This document shows positions 21,386-31,030 of a DNA stretch of 64,000 bases, piece after piece. This stretch comes from Deinandra increscens subsp. villosa. Lineage: Eukaryota > Streptophyta > Magnoliopsida > Asterales > Asteraceae. The notes beneath the pieces were generated by a model that saw only the letters and a program-made list of their open reading frames with translations, made no database searches and had not been told where the DNA came from. The position numbers were made by a program, and so were the translations under genes. Location: the NCBI GenBank assembly GCA_039602395.1, contig JBCNJP010000028.1, positions 620,001 to 684,000 of the forward strand, given 5' to 3'. Position 1 is the first letter of the stretch, and each line of letters opens with the position of its first letter.

Positions 21386-24300
21386 TTTTTCGTTTGTATT
21401 GCCAGGCACTCCCGAAGAACAGTTACTGGCACATTGATTCGGGATGCTCTCGGCACATGACAGGGATGAAAGACCTGCTCACAAATTATAGAATTTTGGA
21501 TGGTGGATTCGTGTCTTTTGCAGGAAATAAAAGGGGTGGTAAGATGGTTGGTCAAGGAGACGTGTCTGCTGGGTCTCTTACTCTAGAACACGTCAATCAT
21601 GTACCCGAGTTAAAGTTTAATCTTCTGAGCGTATCACAAATCTGTGACAAGAATATTCCAGTATTGTTCAAAGCAAATGAATGCCTGTTCCTCAAGCCTG
21701 AATTTTCTGTGCCTGAAGAGATGGTGGCAATGCGTGCGCCACGCATCAATGACACATATTTGCTGAATTTGACCTCAACAGCAACTCTCAATTCTTCCAT
21801 GACTTGTTTATTGTCAAAGGCATCTGTTTCTGAGTGCTTCTTGTGGCATAGACGTCTAGGACACATAAATTTCAAAATTCTAAACAACCTTGTTAAAAAC
21901 AATTTGGTCCGAGGTCTTCCATACAAAGATTTTTCTGTTGTTGAAAAATGTCTTTCATGTGCTAAAGGAAAACAACACAAGAAGCCACATAAGCCCAAAT
22001 TGGAGAATTCTATTTCAAGTCCCTTAGAATTGCTCCACACTGATTTATTTGGACCTATTAGTGTCCCAAGTTTGGGAAAGAGAACTTACTGTCTTGTTGT
22101 AACTGATGATTATTCCAGGTACTCTTGGGTTAGATTCTTGAAGCACAAGAGTGAAACGTCTGAAGCTCTACAAAATATCATTCTGTCAGTGGAAAGCTCA
22201 AGAAGCAAGAAAGTCAAGGCAATCAGAAGTGATAACGGAACCGAATTTCGAAATCAAATCTTTGATTCATTCTGTGCAAACAAAGGTATTCTTCGGCAAT
22301 ACAGTGCAGCAAGAACTCCGCAACAAAATGGTGTTGCTGAAAGGAAGAATCGCACTCTGGTTGAAGCTGCTCGCACAATGCTGATTGAATCAAAGCTCCC
22401 GATCATTTTCTGGGCTGAAGCAGTAAATTGTGCGTCCTACATACTGAACCGTGTCCTGATCGTGAAAGACAAAATGAAGACATCATATGAACTGTATCAT
22501 GGAAGGAAGCCACTGATCGACTTCTTTAGGCCATTTGGATGTTCGTGCACGTTGTTGAATACCGAAGCTCAAATTACAAAATTTGGAGCTGTCTCCGATG
22601 AATGTTTCTTCATGGGGTATTCTTCATCACAAAAAGCTTATCGTGTTTATAACAAACGTACTCGTGTTGTGCAGGAATCTTACTATGTGGACTGGCAAGA
22701 ATCGAACTCTCCAAACACCGGCACTGGACCCGAATGGTTTTATGATTCAGACACATTGTTCAAGTCATTCAATCTTCCTATCCTAGCTGATGCAGAAGAT
22801 ACTCCTCCTCTCGTAACTATCACCCCTCAACCTGATATTCCACAACCTATCCAATCCTCATCCCCACAACCCACTCAGCAACCCGATCTTACTCAGCAAC
22901 CCGATCTTCCATCTTCCTCTCATGAACTACCACAAACAACCGAACCCGCTCCCGCCCACCTTGACTCAAATTTCAAAACCCTAAAAGACCATCCGCATGA
23001 CCTCGTCATTGGATCGATTACGGATGGAGTGAGGACTCGTCATCAGTCTGGTTTGATTAACGAATGTTTGTTTGCATGTTTTCTGTCTCAGATTGTTCCC
23101 AAGAATATAGATGAAGCCTTAGCTGATCCAAGTTGGGTAGATTCCATGCAGGCCGAGCTTCAACAATTCAGAAAGCTAAAGGTGTGGAAATTGGTGGATC
23201 TTCCAGAAAATAAAGTTCCCATTGGCACGAAGTGGGTTTTCCGGAACAAAATGGATGATAGAGGTATTGTTATAAGAAACAAATCAAGACTGGTGGTTCA
23301 AGGTTTTTATCAGGAAGAAGGCATCGACTATACAGACGTGTTTGCACCGGTTGCACGCATTGAGGCGATCCGAATTTTTCTAGCTCATGCTGCATACAAG
23401 GACTTCAAGGTGTTCCAAATGGACGTCAAGTGTGCATTCTTATACGGGGATATTGATGAAGATATTTATGTGCTTCAACCTCCTGGCTTCGAAGATCATG
23501 AATTTCCTGACAAAGTCTACAAGCTGGATAAATCTCTGTACGGTCTTCATCAGGCACCCAGAATATGGTATGAAACGTTGACTCAGTACCTATTGGGAAA
23601 AGGTTTTACTCGTGGGTCTATCGATATGACGCTGTTCAAGAAAGAGGTGAATGGAGAAATGCTGATGGTTCAAGTGTATGTGGACGATATCATCTTCGGC
23701 TCAACCAATGAGAAGATGTGTCGAGAATTTGAGGAATTGATGAAGGAGCATTTTGAAATGAGCATGATGGGGGAGATGAATTTCTTTCTAGGTTTGCAAG
23801 TGGAACAAAAGCCAGATGGTATCCTCATCCATCAAGAAAAATACATTCTGGAGATTCTGAAGAAATTCAAAATGAACGACGCCTCAGCTGAGCTTACTCC
23901 CTTCACTTCTCAGACATGTTTGACTCCCGACAGTGATGGCAAGCGGGTTGACCAGAAACTGTATCGATCTATGATTGGGTCCCTCATGTATCTCACAGCC
24001 AGTCGCCCAGATATCACCTTTGCTGTGTGCTACTGTGCTCGTTATCAAGCTGATCCAAGGGAATCTCATGAAAAGGCGGTCAAACGTATCTTCCGTTATT
24101 TGAAAGGATCCTCAAGATTGGGCTTATGGTATCCTAAGGGTGGAAGTTTCGAGCTTAATTCTTATTCAGACAGTGATCACGCAGGATGCAAACTGGATAG
24201 AAAGTCTGTTTCTGGGGGATGCCAGTTTTTGGGGGAATGCTTGGTTTCGTGGCAAAGCAAGAAGCAAACAACAGTCTCCTTATCTACAGGCGAAGCCGAA

Positions 24301-24618
24301 TACATTGCTGCTTCTAGTTGCTGCTGCCAAGTGCTGTGGATTCAACATCAGATGATGGATTACGGGATTAATTTTCTTCATACACCGTTGTTCTGCGACA
24401 ACGAAGCTGCCGTCGGAATTTCCAAGAATCCAATTCATCATTCCCGAACCAAACATATTGAAACACGGATTCATGCAATCCGTGATGCTCAGGAAAAAGG
24501 GTTTATTGATGTTGTCCCCATCGAAACCAAAGCTCAAAAAGCGGATATTTTTACTAAAACCTTTGATAAACCCCGCTTTTATGAGCTTATTAAAATGCTG
24601 GGCATGATAACTTTTTAA
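21382..24618 (+). CDS. pol: Pol polyprotein, SIRE-like Copia element (PR-INT-RT-RH)
   Basis: An unbroken frame of about 1,078 codons. Counting from 21394 the domains are: aspartic protease HIDSGCS (D15); GAG-pre-integrase HHCC (HRRLGH ... CLSCAKGKQH, about 150-195); integrase core with D at about 215 (HTDLFGP), D at about 280 (SDNGTEF) and E at about 316 (NGVAERKN); reverse transcriptase from about 610 (KVWKLVDLP) with QMDVKCAFLYG and YVDD near 763; RNase H with SDSDHAG near 924 and LSTGEAEY. All catalytic motifs look present. The frame has no early ATG: the first is at residue 22, inside the protease. Pol is therefore probably made by -1 frameshift or stop-restart from gag. The frame opens at 21382, overlapping the gag TAA. 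Confidence 0.94.
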   Translation, partial: VIFRLYCQALPKNSYWHIDSGCSRHMTGMKDLLTNYRILDGGFVSFAGNKRGGKMVGQGDVSAGSLTLEHVNHVPELKFNLLSVSQICDKNIPVLFKANECLFLKPEFSVPEEMVAMRAPRINDTYLLNLTSTATLNSSMTCLLSKASVSECFLWHRRLGHINFKILNNLVKNNLVRGLPYKDFSVVEKCLSCAKGKQHKKPHKPKLENSISSPLELLHTDLFGPISVPSLGKRTYCLVVTDDYSRYSWVRFLKHKSETSEALQNIILSVESSRSKKVKAIRSDNGTEFRNQIFDSFCANKGILRQYSAARTPQQNGVAERKNRTLVEAARTMLIESKLPIIFWAEAVNCASYILNRVLIVKDKMKTSYELYHGRKPLIDFFRPFGCSCTLLNTEAQITKFGAVSDECFFMGYSSSQKAYRVYNKRTRVVQESYYVDWQESNSPNTGTGPEWFYDSDTLFKSFNLPILADAEDTPPLVTITPQPDIPQPIQSSSPQPTQQPDLTQQPDLPSSSHELPQTTEPAPAHLDSNFKTLKDHPHDLVIGSITDGVRTRHQSGLINECLFACFLSQIVPKNIDEALADPSWVDSMQAELQQFRKLKVWKLVDLPENKVPIGTKWVFRNKMDDRGIVIRNKSRLVVQGFYQEEGIDYTDVFAPVARIEAIRIFLAHAAYKDFKVFQMDVKCAFLYGDIDEDIYVLQPPGFEDHEFPDKVYKLDKSLYGLHQAPRIWYETLTQYLLGKGFTRGSIDMTLFKKEVNGEMLMVQVYVDDIIFGSTNEKMCREFEELMKEHFEMSMMGEMNFFLGLQVEQKPDGILIHQEKYILEILKKFKMNDASAELTPFTSQTCLTPDSDGKRVDQKLYRSMIGSLMYLTASRPDITFAVCYCARYQADPRESHEKAVKRIFRYLKGSSRLGLWYPKGGSFELNSYSDSDHAGCKLDRKSVSGGCQFLGECLVSWQSKKQTTVSLSTGEAEYIAASSCCCQVLWIQHQMMDYGINFLHTPLFCDNEAAVGISKNPIHHSRTKHIETRIHAIRDAQEKGFIDVVPIETKAQKADIFTKTFDKPRFYELIKMLGMITF

Positions 24619-24633
24619 ATTTTTGGTAAATAT

Positions 24634-24658
24634 AAAAAAAAAAAAAAAAAAAAGGGGG
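24634..24658 (+). other. Internal A20-G5 polypurine tract after pol
   Basis: Twenty A followed by five G sits 15 bp after the pol stop. It has the form of an LTR-element polypurine tract but lies 5.1 kb before the 3' LTR. Further GGGGGAA runs follow at about 24923 and 25118. Confidence 0.6.
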
Positions 24659-25447
24659 ATTAAATAAACCTTTTTGTGAATACTTCTTTAAATTTTACTT
24701 CATCTTGTTTGTTTTTGTCTAAACTGAATGCCAATTTCAATTTGTCAATGAATCAGGTGATGTTCGGAACTGAATCTGGTTATCAAGAAATCAATGATCA
24801 TGCAGTTCTCCACAAATGATTTCTGGCCTTTCATCATCTGAACATGATCAGGGGAGTATTTTAGTTTCATTTACCTTGCAATTCTCTCTTAACTGATTTT
24901 GATGTCCTTACCGTTAGTTTGTGGGGGAATTGGGGGTAAATCACACTAAAATACCTAAATTTCATGAATTCGAAGCGGATTTCCTGTCAAACTTTTCTTC
25001 GATTATGTGCCTTCTTTCCTAGTGTCTGTCTTTCCTTGTTGTGTCAAGTATCGATCGAATCATTTTATTTTGTTTTATTTACTTTATTGAAAATCCAAAA
25101 ATAGAGTATTTATGGATTTTGGGGGAAATTGAAGTCCTCTGAAAATTTGATACATAAATAAAATTTCAAAAATGAAAATGAGAAATTGATCCGACCTTGT
25201 GAGAAATGATTGTTTATCAACCTGCGTTATCTGCCATGGATAGAGTAAAAATAAAGGCTGCATTGTGCTTGTATGATCTTTGAGTGTGTATGCCTAATAT
25301 GATATCTATGAGTAGGATATAAACATAACGCTTGCCTGATTTTGCTCTAGTTTTCATTTCTTGATAAGTGTTGCAATGATTCTGTCAATTAAGAGATGTT
25401 CTGATGTACGCATGCTTTGCAAATAAGGCTTTATGCCATTTTTACAC

Positions 25448-25705
25448 TCGACTCAGTGGGTCTTCTTTGCGTGCCTAGGCGGCCGACCTGATCACCTGCT
25501 GATTGAGTTTTCTGCTTTATTTTCTTGGTGTTTAGTGTATATCATCGGACTTTCTCTGCGTGCCCACAAGCCGACCTGATTGTTGTTGATATACACGATT
25601 TCTGCTTTATTTTTCTTTTTTATTTTCCTAAGTGTATCGGGCTTTCTCTGCGTGCTTTGCGGCCGACCTGATTGCTGTTCTCTTAGGGTTCTGCTTTATT
25701 TTTGC
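25448..25705 (+). repeat. Three degenerate ~95-bp direct repeats in the pol-ORF3 spacer
   Basis: Each unit contains TTTCTCTGCGTGC (or TTCTTTGCGTGC), then GCCGACCTGAT about ten bases later, then TTCTGCTTTATTTT. The units start near 25458, 25550 and 25640. Confidence 0.75.
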
Positions 25706-26169
25706 ATGAAACATCATGAACGTATATCTCATTTGAAAAAGAATTAAAAGAAAAATAATGATAAATATGATGACTTGTTAACATCTTTGATAGAGTGAGG
25801 CTGGGTAATCAGTGCTTGATTAATATACCTTAAGCATATCCAAAAATGTTAAATACTATTAGTGCATGCTTAATATCAATGTGATGCATTCGGGATCTGC
25901 TTGTCGTGCATGCTGATTAAAATTGAAATTGAAATGTGTATGATGCGTATCGGTTGATGTGATTTCACGTCTGGATCTTTCTCACAAATTAATTTAATTT
26001 CTGCTTGTATAGTTGTTTTAATATTACATATTGAAAAAGCTCAAAAAGATTTTCTGTCTGCGTTATTTTTGATAAGATCGATACTTTGTAAATAATTTGT
26101 CGTTTTGTGTGTGTTTGTCGGTTTTTCCAAAAGTCAAAATCAAAATTTGGTCAAAATTGAAAATTAGGG

Positions 26170-27035
26170 TTTCCAGCGAAACTAAGTTTCGCTCCGTTAG
26201 TTTCGCCGTGTGGGTTCACAGCGAATCTGTTTGTTTCGTTACCGGCGAAACTGTTTTGTCGATCTTGACTCGAGCGAAACTGCTCTTTCGCTCTGGCGAA
26301 ACTATTGTTTCGCCGAGCGAAATTACGAGCGAAACTGCTCGGGTATATAAACCCTGCATCGAGAATCTCTCGGTCATCGTTCACCGAAACCCTAACCGAT
26401 AACCTCGAAAACCCTAACCTCACCTCGCGAAACTAAAATTCGCCAAAACTGTTTCATCCATCATCATCTATATTCATCTAGTTGACGTTCAAGAGACATG
26501 TATAGTTTTGTGTCATATCGTTCGTGTGCATTATCACTGCTACTAAAATCGCATCTCAGTTTTCAATTGTTTTTGGGGTTTTTATAACCGAATCGTCAAC
26601 TAGAGATTTTCGGACCTTTAAACTGTTGTTAATCACTGTTTTGGACCCGCATTATACTCGTCTTGTAGTGTTTTTGGTGTTGTGTGGGTTTGGATTGCAA
26701 AAACTGGGCTTAAAACGAGTTTCGGTAATTTGAAATTTAAAAATTCGCGTCCAGCGAAACTAAGCTGGTTCATCCAGCGAAACTGAACGAAAGTTCACTA
26801 GTTACGAGCGAAACTGTCTAGCCGTCATGCCCAAACTTCGCTGACAGTTTCGCCGTGACACGCAGCGAAACTGCTGTTTCGCCTTCAGCGAAATTACAGT
26901 TTCGCAGCGAAACTACAGTTTCTCGGCGAAACTGACCTAGTCAATGTCGCCGAGACCAATGTCGCGAAACTGGTTATTTCGCCGTGTGCGACTTTGTGGC
27001 ATGTCAGCGAAACTATACTTTCGCAGCGAAACTGT
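26170..27035 (+). repeat. GCGAAACT motif array upstream of the third ORF
   Basis: Two clusters (26170-26435 and 26750-27035) together hold roughly two dozen GCGAAACT/GCGAAATT or inverted AGTTTCGC words. The second ends about 85 bp before the third ORF's ATG. This is the third site in the element with the word, after the LTR and the gag leader. Confidence 0.8.
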
Positions 27036-27121
27036 CAAACTTTTAAAATTTCATATTTAATTTAATTTAATTTAATGTAAGTTCGGTTTTACTTACAAGA
27101 TCTCCGTTTCGTGTGCAGACA

Positions 27122-27967
27122 ATGTCCAATCTTAAACATGATCCTCGGAGCAATGTGACTGCCTGGCTGAATGATAATCTTGACAAATCTACCGGCTTCC
27201 GTGATTGTATAAAGTGGCTCAAACAATCTTGCATTCATTATGCCATCTCACACTCTACAATCATTGACGAAAGACACATCAAAGAATTCTGGCTGTCTGC
27301 GGAATATGATGTCAAAGCCACTCCTGAATGCATTCGGGCTAAGGTCATGCAGAAAGATATCGTCATTACCATGAAAACCATTGCTGAAGCACTCAAACTA
27401 GAAGAGGATGTTGGTGAAGGCCCCAAGTTAAATGACATGGACGTACTGAAGGGCTTTGAAAGGCACATGGGGTATGAAGGAGGCCATCTGTGGAAGAATA
27501 AGAAAGAGATCAAAAAGTCTTACATGTCGAAAGAATGGAGATTCATCGCTCACGTCATCATCTCCTGCATTGATGACAGAAAGGGTGGGTCAGATGGATT
27601 GAATTTGAACTGGGCTGAAGCTATGTTGCTGCTGTGTAAAGGGAAGAAAGCTAACATCCCTCAGAGAATATTTGAAGCCATGGTTGCAAATATTCAAGCT
27701 TTAAAGAAATCAAGATGGCTTCTGTATCCGAGATTCCTGCAAATAATCATTGAATATCTTGAACCTGAGTTGCCAAAGCTAAGTACAGCTCTTGTTATTA
27801 ATCCAATGCACTCTAGGATTCTATCTGATTGTTGTGCCGTTAGAGAAGATTTTTCTGGGCATACCACTTACTTGATGAAACATATGTACTCTGAAGAAAG
27901 ATATGAGTACATCAAGAAGCTGATTGAAGACGAAAACAAGACGAAAAACTCAGGGAAAGGTTGGTGA
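27122..27967 (+). CDS. Third ORF (env-position) of the SIRE-like element, N-terminal part
   Basis: Starting at ATG 27122 the frame gives 281 residues beginning MSNLKHDPRSNVTAWLNDNLD. It is in the place where SIRE-type elements carry an env-like ORF, but I see no signal peptide or membrane segment; it is a charged, soluble-looking helical protein. A splice-acceptor-like GTGTGCAG lies four bases before the ATG, which would allow a spliced subgenomic mRNA. The frame ends at a TGA at 27965 while the next frame opens at about 27924 with coding bias continuing, so the protein is probably one long product interrupted by a single-base frame change. Function unknown. Confidence 0.6.
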   Translation: MSNLKHDPRSNVTAWLNDNLDKSTGFRDCIKWLKQSCIHYAISHSTIIDERHIKEFWLSAEYDVKATPECIRAKVMQKDIVITMKTIAEALKLEEDVGEGPKLNDMDVLKGFERHMGYEGGHLWKNKKEIKKSYMSKEWRFIAHVIISCIDDRKGGSDGLNLNWAEAMLLLCKGKKANIPQRIFEAMVANIQALKKSRWLLYPRFLQIIIEYLEPELPKLSTALVINPMHSRILSDCCAVREDFSGHTTYLMKHMYSEERYEYIKKLIEDENKTKNSGKGW

Positions 27968-29768
27968 GAATGTAAAAGGAAAAAGGAAACAATATGTGAG
28001 GGGATCTGGGAAAGAAGCTGGAGATGAAATCGAAGATGAACTGGAAAATCTTGCACAAAAGAAACAGAAGTCAAAGGAAAAGCCGAATATTCCGACTGAA
28101 GATGAGCTGAGAGCTTCAAAGAAAAGAAGAATTGACCCCAGAGCTGAATTAGACGAAGACATCATCAGAGGTGTAAATACCTCTCTGTCAAATGAATTGG
28201 GCATGATTAAAACCAAGCTAGTTAACTCTGAAATTCGGGAGAAGGAGAAGGATGATCAGATCAAACACATGAATGAGATCATAGCCAAACAATCTTCCAT
28301 GATCAAATTTTTGATGGTAGAATTGAACGACATCAAGAAGCATCTGAACTTGCCTGGTATAATGAGTGATGCTGAGATTGAATCTGTGAATGACATCTTG
28401 AAAGACACATCCGGAGCAGCAGGTGGAAGTGGTTCTGGTGATGCTGATAAAGCAGGAGGAAGTGGATCGGGTGGAGCTGGAGGAAGTGGTACGGGTTTGA
28501 ATGATGCTGATGACAGTGGAGCTCCCAATGCTGAAGACTTGGAGGCTATCAATGTCAGTGACGCTAATCTATTTAGTACTGAAACAGAACAACCACAGCC
28601 AGAGATCGTTCAAGCCAAATTCGTGTTGATCGATGAAGATGAGGAAGAAGCTGAAATCGACGATCACTCTGAACCAGAAAAATATGATTGGAAAGAGCAT
28701 GGTCTTACGTATCTTGCAAAGATAAGCTCGGTCAGTGAAGAGGTTCTAGAGTTCAAGAGAGATGAATGGTTTAAGAAACCAGAACTCGAAGATCAGACGC
28801 CTTTGTTTCAAAACATGGCCCAACCAAAGAGAAAGGAGTCTGATCGACACATTATCAGCTGGAAGTACAGTGAAGCAGTTCATGGATTCATGATCAAGCG
28901 AAGAGGGGGGAGTATCACTTACATCCGCAAACGAGAAAACTTCAATACCCTGCCAAGATGGGATCTAAGAAGACTGGCAGAGCTCCCCCTCCTGGACGAA
29001 GAAAAAAGCGTCAGAGCTCAAAATCTGAAATTAATGCTTCAGCAGGCAACGAAGGACGACTTTGCTTCGTTCGGATTTATGAAGGGAAAAAGGGTAAAGT
29101 CTTCAACAGAAATTGATGAAGGCACCGGGAAACCGAAGGTCACCCTAAAGTTCAAAGCAGCCAAGACTATGACCAGAATACGAATTCCCGATCAGCAACT
29201 GTCCAGGCTGCAAAACTTCCAGAAATGGTTTTATGACAATCTGACTGGCGAAGCCGTCATACGAATTGGAAATGATGCTGAAATTCGATTATTCGATCCC
29301 ATGGAAGTATTTTCCTTCAGCAATGATGATTTGAAAACTTTGTGCGAAAATCATATCCGATTCGGGGCTGGAGAAGACACTGCAGAAGAGGCTGGCTTGT
29401 TTATGCGAGTAGCCAACAAAGCCCGGGGCATCATCAAGGAAATTAAAGATTTAGCACTGAAAGTAAGGGCAGCTGAAGATCAAATGGAAGAGGATCGGGA
29501 TCTGGCAAATCAGATGAACAAATCATTGAGCGGGCTTGGAGAATCTTCTTCTCAGATCCCAGATCCTGAGACTGCTGTCCCCGTCGCCGAAGAGACAATC
29601 ATTCTGGGGGAACCAGAGTCTGTAACCCCAGGTGCTGATGAAACAACTGTTGTGGGGGAATCTGAAGAAACTGTCCCCGTTGCTGACACGACAACTATTT
29701 TGGGGGAATCAGGGACTCCTGATTTGAATCAGGAGCCGAACCAGAATGAAGCCGATGCTGACAAGTGA
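27924..29768 (+). CDS. Third ORF of the SIRE-like element, C-terminal part (frame-shifted)
   Basis: A 614-codon frame overlapping the previous ORF by 44 nt in the +1 frame; it has no ATG near its start, which supports it being a continuation. It begins with a lysine/arginine-rich segment (possible nuclear or RNA-binding region), then a coiled-coil-like stretch (about residues 85-150), a glycine/serine linker (about 165-195), an acidic region, a conserved-looking folded middle (about 250-500) and an acidic tail with three variants of VPVAEETIILGE. No membrane segment is visible, so 'env-like' describes position only. Confidence 0.6.
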   Translation: MKTKTRRKTQGKVGENVKGKRKQYVRGSGKEAGDEIEDELENLAQKKQKSKEKPNIPTEDELRASKKRRIDPRAELDEDIIRGVNTSLSNELGMIKTKLVNSEIREKEKDDQIKHMNEIIAKQSSMIKFLMVELNDIKKHLNLPGIMSDAEIESVNDILKDTSGAAGGSGSGDADKAGGSGSGGAGGSGTGLNDADDSGAPNAEDLEAINVSDANLFSTETEQPQPEIVQAKFVLIDEDEEEAEIDDHSEPEKYDWKEHGLTYLAKISSVSEEVLEFKRDEWFKKPELEDQTPLFQNMAQPKRKESDRHIISWKYSEAVHGFMIKRRGGSITYIRKRENFNTLPRWDLRRLAELPLLDEEKSVRAQNLKLMLQQATKDDFASFGFMKGKRVKSSTEIDEGTGKPKVTLKFKAAKTMTRIRIPDQQLSRLQNFQKWFYDNLTGEAVIRIGNDAEIRLFDPMEVFSFSNDDLKTLCENHIRFGAGEDTAEEAGLFMRVANKARGIIKEIKDLALKVRAAEDQMEEDRDLANQMNKSLSGLGESSSQIPDPETAVPVAEETIILGEPESVTPGADETTVVGESEETVPVADTTTILGESGTPDLNQEPNQNEADADK

Positions 29769-29790
29769 AGATCCTGTGGCTGAATCCCTC

Positions 29791-29804
29791 CCTAGGGGGA
29801 ATAT
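29791..29804 (+). other. Polypurine tract before the 3' LTR
   Basis: CCTAGGGGGAATAT immediately precedes the LTR start at 29805. The G5-A2 core also occurs in three earlier repeats in the ORF tail (about 29608, 29655, 29702). Confidence 0.75.
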
Positions 29805-30288
29805 TGAAGATCAATGTAGGGAGGAATTCATCTTTTGTTTAGTTTCTTTGTAATAGTTTAGTTTCTTGTAATTGTTAGATTTTGGTAGGCTAGCGAAACT
29901 GTAAGCTACCGAGCGAAACTGTAGTTTCGCTCGGTACCTAGATTAGACTGGTCTCAGTGACAGTTTCGCTTGGCCAGCGAAACTGCCAGCGAAACTGTTC
30001 ACTGGACAGTATATATACGCCGTTTTGTGCAGCCATTTGTAACATTCTCTTGGATATTGAACCCTAATACAAGAAATCTTCATTTGGTGAGTTTTGGTGA
30101 CGGCTAGGAGCTTATTTCAGTATATTGTAGCTTGTTTATCATCATTTATCAATCTATTGGTTCATATTGAGATTGTTCAAGGCTAGAAAACCATTTTAGT
30201 CATTGGAAATCCTATTTTGTGTTGTTTATTTGGTTTTCTTCTCAAATACACCTTCATTTGCACTGATAAAGATCAGTGAGGACCAACA
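29805..30288 (+). repeat. 3' LTR of the SIRE-like element
   Basis: 484 bp, reading the same as 17615-18098 throughout my comparison, including all six GCGAAACT words and the TATA box. It is followed by CCCAT, the target-site duplication. Confidence 0.95.
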
Positions 30289-31030
30289 CCCATAAGTAAC
30301 ATATGGCTCAACCCTGTGAAGCATGTTCAAGGTGGCTTTGTTTACTTTCAAGAACACACCGTTGAATATTTGTTTGATTGAAACAAGAAAAAGATGTAAA
30401 ACAACATAAATAAATTTCACTATATATAAATGAGATGTGTGATTTTGGCAATAATTGAAGGAAATCAATCAGATTAAAGCCTTTCATGCTAACAACAGTT
30501 GCAATCAGATTAGTGTGGTTCACACACTTAAGCAAAAAGAATATGCTCAACTGAAACATGAAAAACTACAAGCAAAAACCGGAAAATTACCTGTCACAAA
30601 CGCGAAAGCTGCAAAATCTTCTTGGACTTTGGGTCCATGGCATTGATACTACATGTTTCAAATAAAACAAGAAGAAATAAATTACTTATATAACACACAG
30701 ATAGAAAAATACTACACCTACACCTGATGTAAATCATAGTGGTAAAAACTATAAGAACAGTTACCATCGAATTCGAATAATGAATAACATCTTCGGCTCC
30801 GGGTTGACATAAAATCCACCTTGTATTCTAGCCGCAAGCTTCAGGTCAATCAACTCATTTTCCTAGATATAAACAGATAACCATACATGTCAAATAACGA
30901 ATAAACCATCTCAGGCCTACAAAGTAACAAAGAAATAACAACAAACAAAAAAAAAATCATTGATAATATGATGATACGTGAGCCTCATACTCCTTGCTAT
31001 ACTGCAATTCCCTTCCTTGGCAATCTCAAA
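30289..31030 (-). pseudogene. RPL7: 60S ribosomal protein L7 pseudogene, upstream part (four exons)
   Basis: Minus-strand exons: about 30978-31020 (QYSKEYEAH, then donor GTATCA); 30765-30862 (ENELIDLKLAARIQGGFYVNPEPKMLFIIRIR); 30591-30648 (INAMDPKSKKILQLSRL then TGA in frame, where L7 has LLRLRQ); and 30289-30369 (IFNGVFLKVNKATLNMLHRVEPYVTYG). The TGA and a lost AG acceptor before the last of these (AACAA|ATATTC) show it was already non-functional or became so. Its last exon now runs into the Copia LTR, giving a 20-residue foreign tail (CWSSLIF... to TAA). L7 is a core protein of the large ribosomal subunit, and plants carry several paralogues. The start codon exon is not recognised. Confidence 0.87.

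Larger units (their letters stand above)
24660..27110 (+). other. Non-coding spacer between pol and the third ORF
   Basis: No ORF with features of a protein is seen. It holds three degenerate direct repeats at 25450-25700, AT-rich stretches, and the GCGAAACT array at 26170-27035. A splice-acceptor-like TTTCGTGTGCAG ends at about 27118, just before the third ORF. Confidence 0.7.
17615..30288 (+). mobile_element. Young SIRE-like Ty1/Copia retrotransposon, complete
   Basis: 12,674 bp between two 484-bp LTRs (17615-18098, 29805-30288) that I read as identical, flanked by the 5-bp duplication CCCAT (17610-17614, 30289-30293). The order is LTR, tRNA-iMet primer site, leader, gag with two zinc fingers, pol in the Copia order (protease, integrase, reverse transcriptase, RNase H), a 2.5-kb spacer, then a third ORF region before the purine tract. 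A large gag and an extra ORF downstream of pol fit the SIRE/Maximus lineage. It lies within an RPL7 gene at an exon-intron border. Matching LTRs imply a very recent insertion; the only visible damage is the frame change in the third ORF and the unusual gag-pol junction. Confidence 0.93.

Noticed and set aside
27122..29768. Calling the third ORF a viral envelope protein
   Set aside because: Only the position fits; no signal peptide, cleavage site or membrane helix can be seen.
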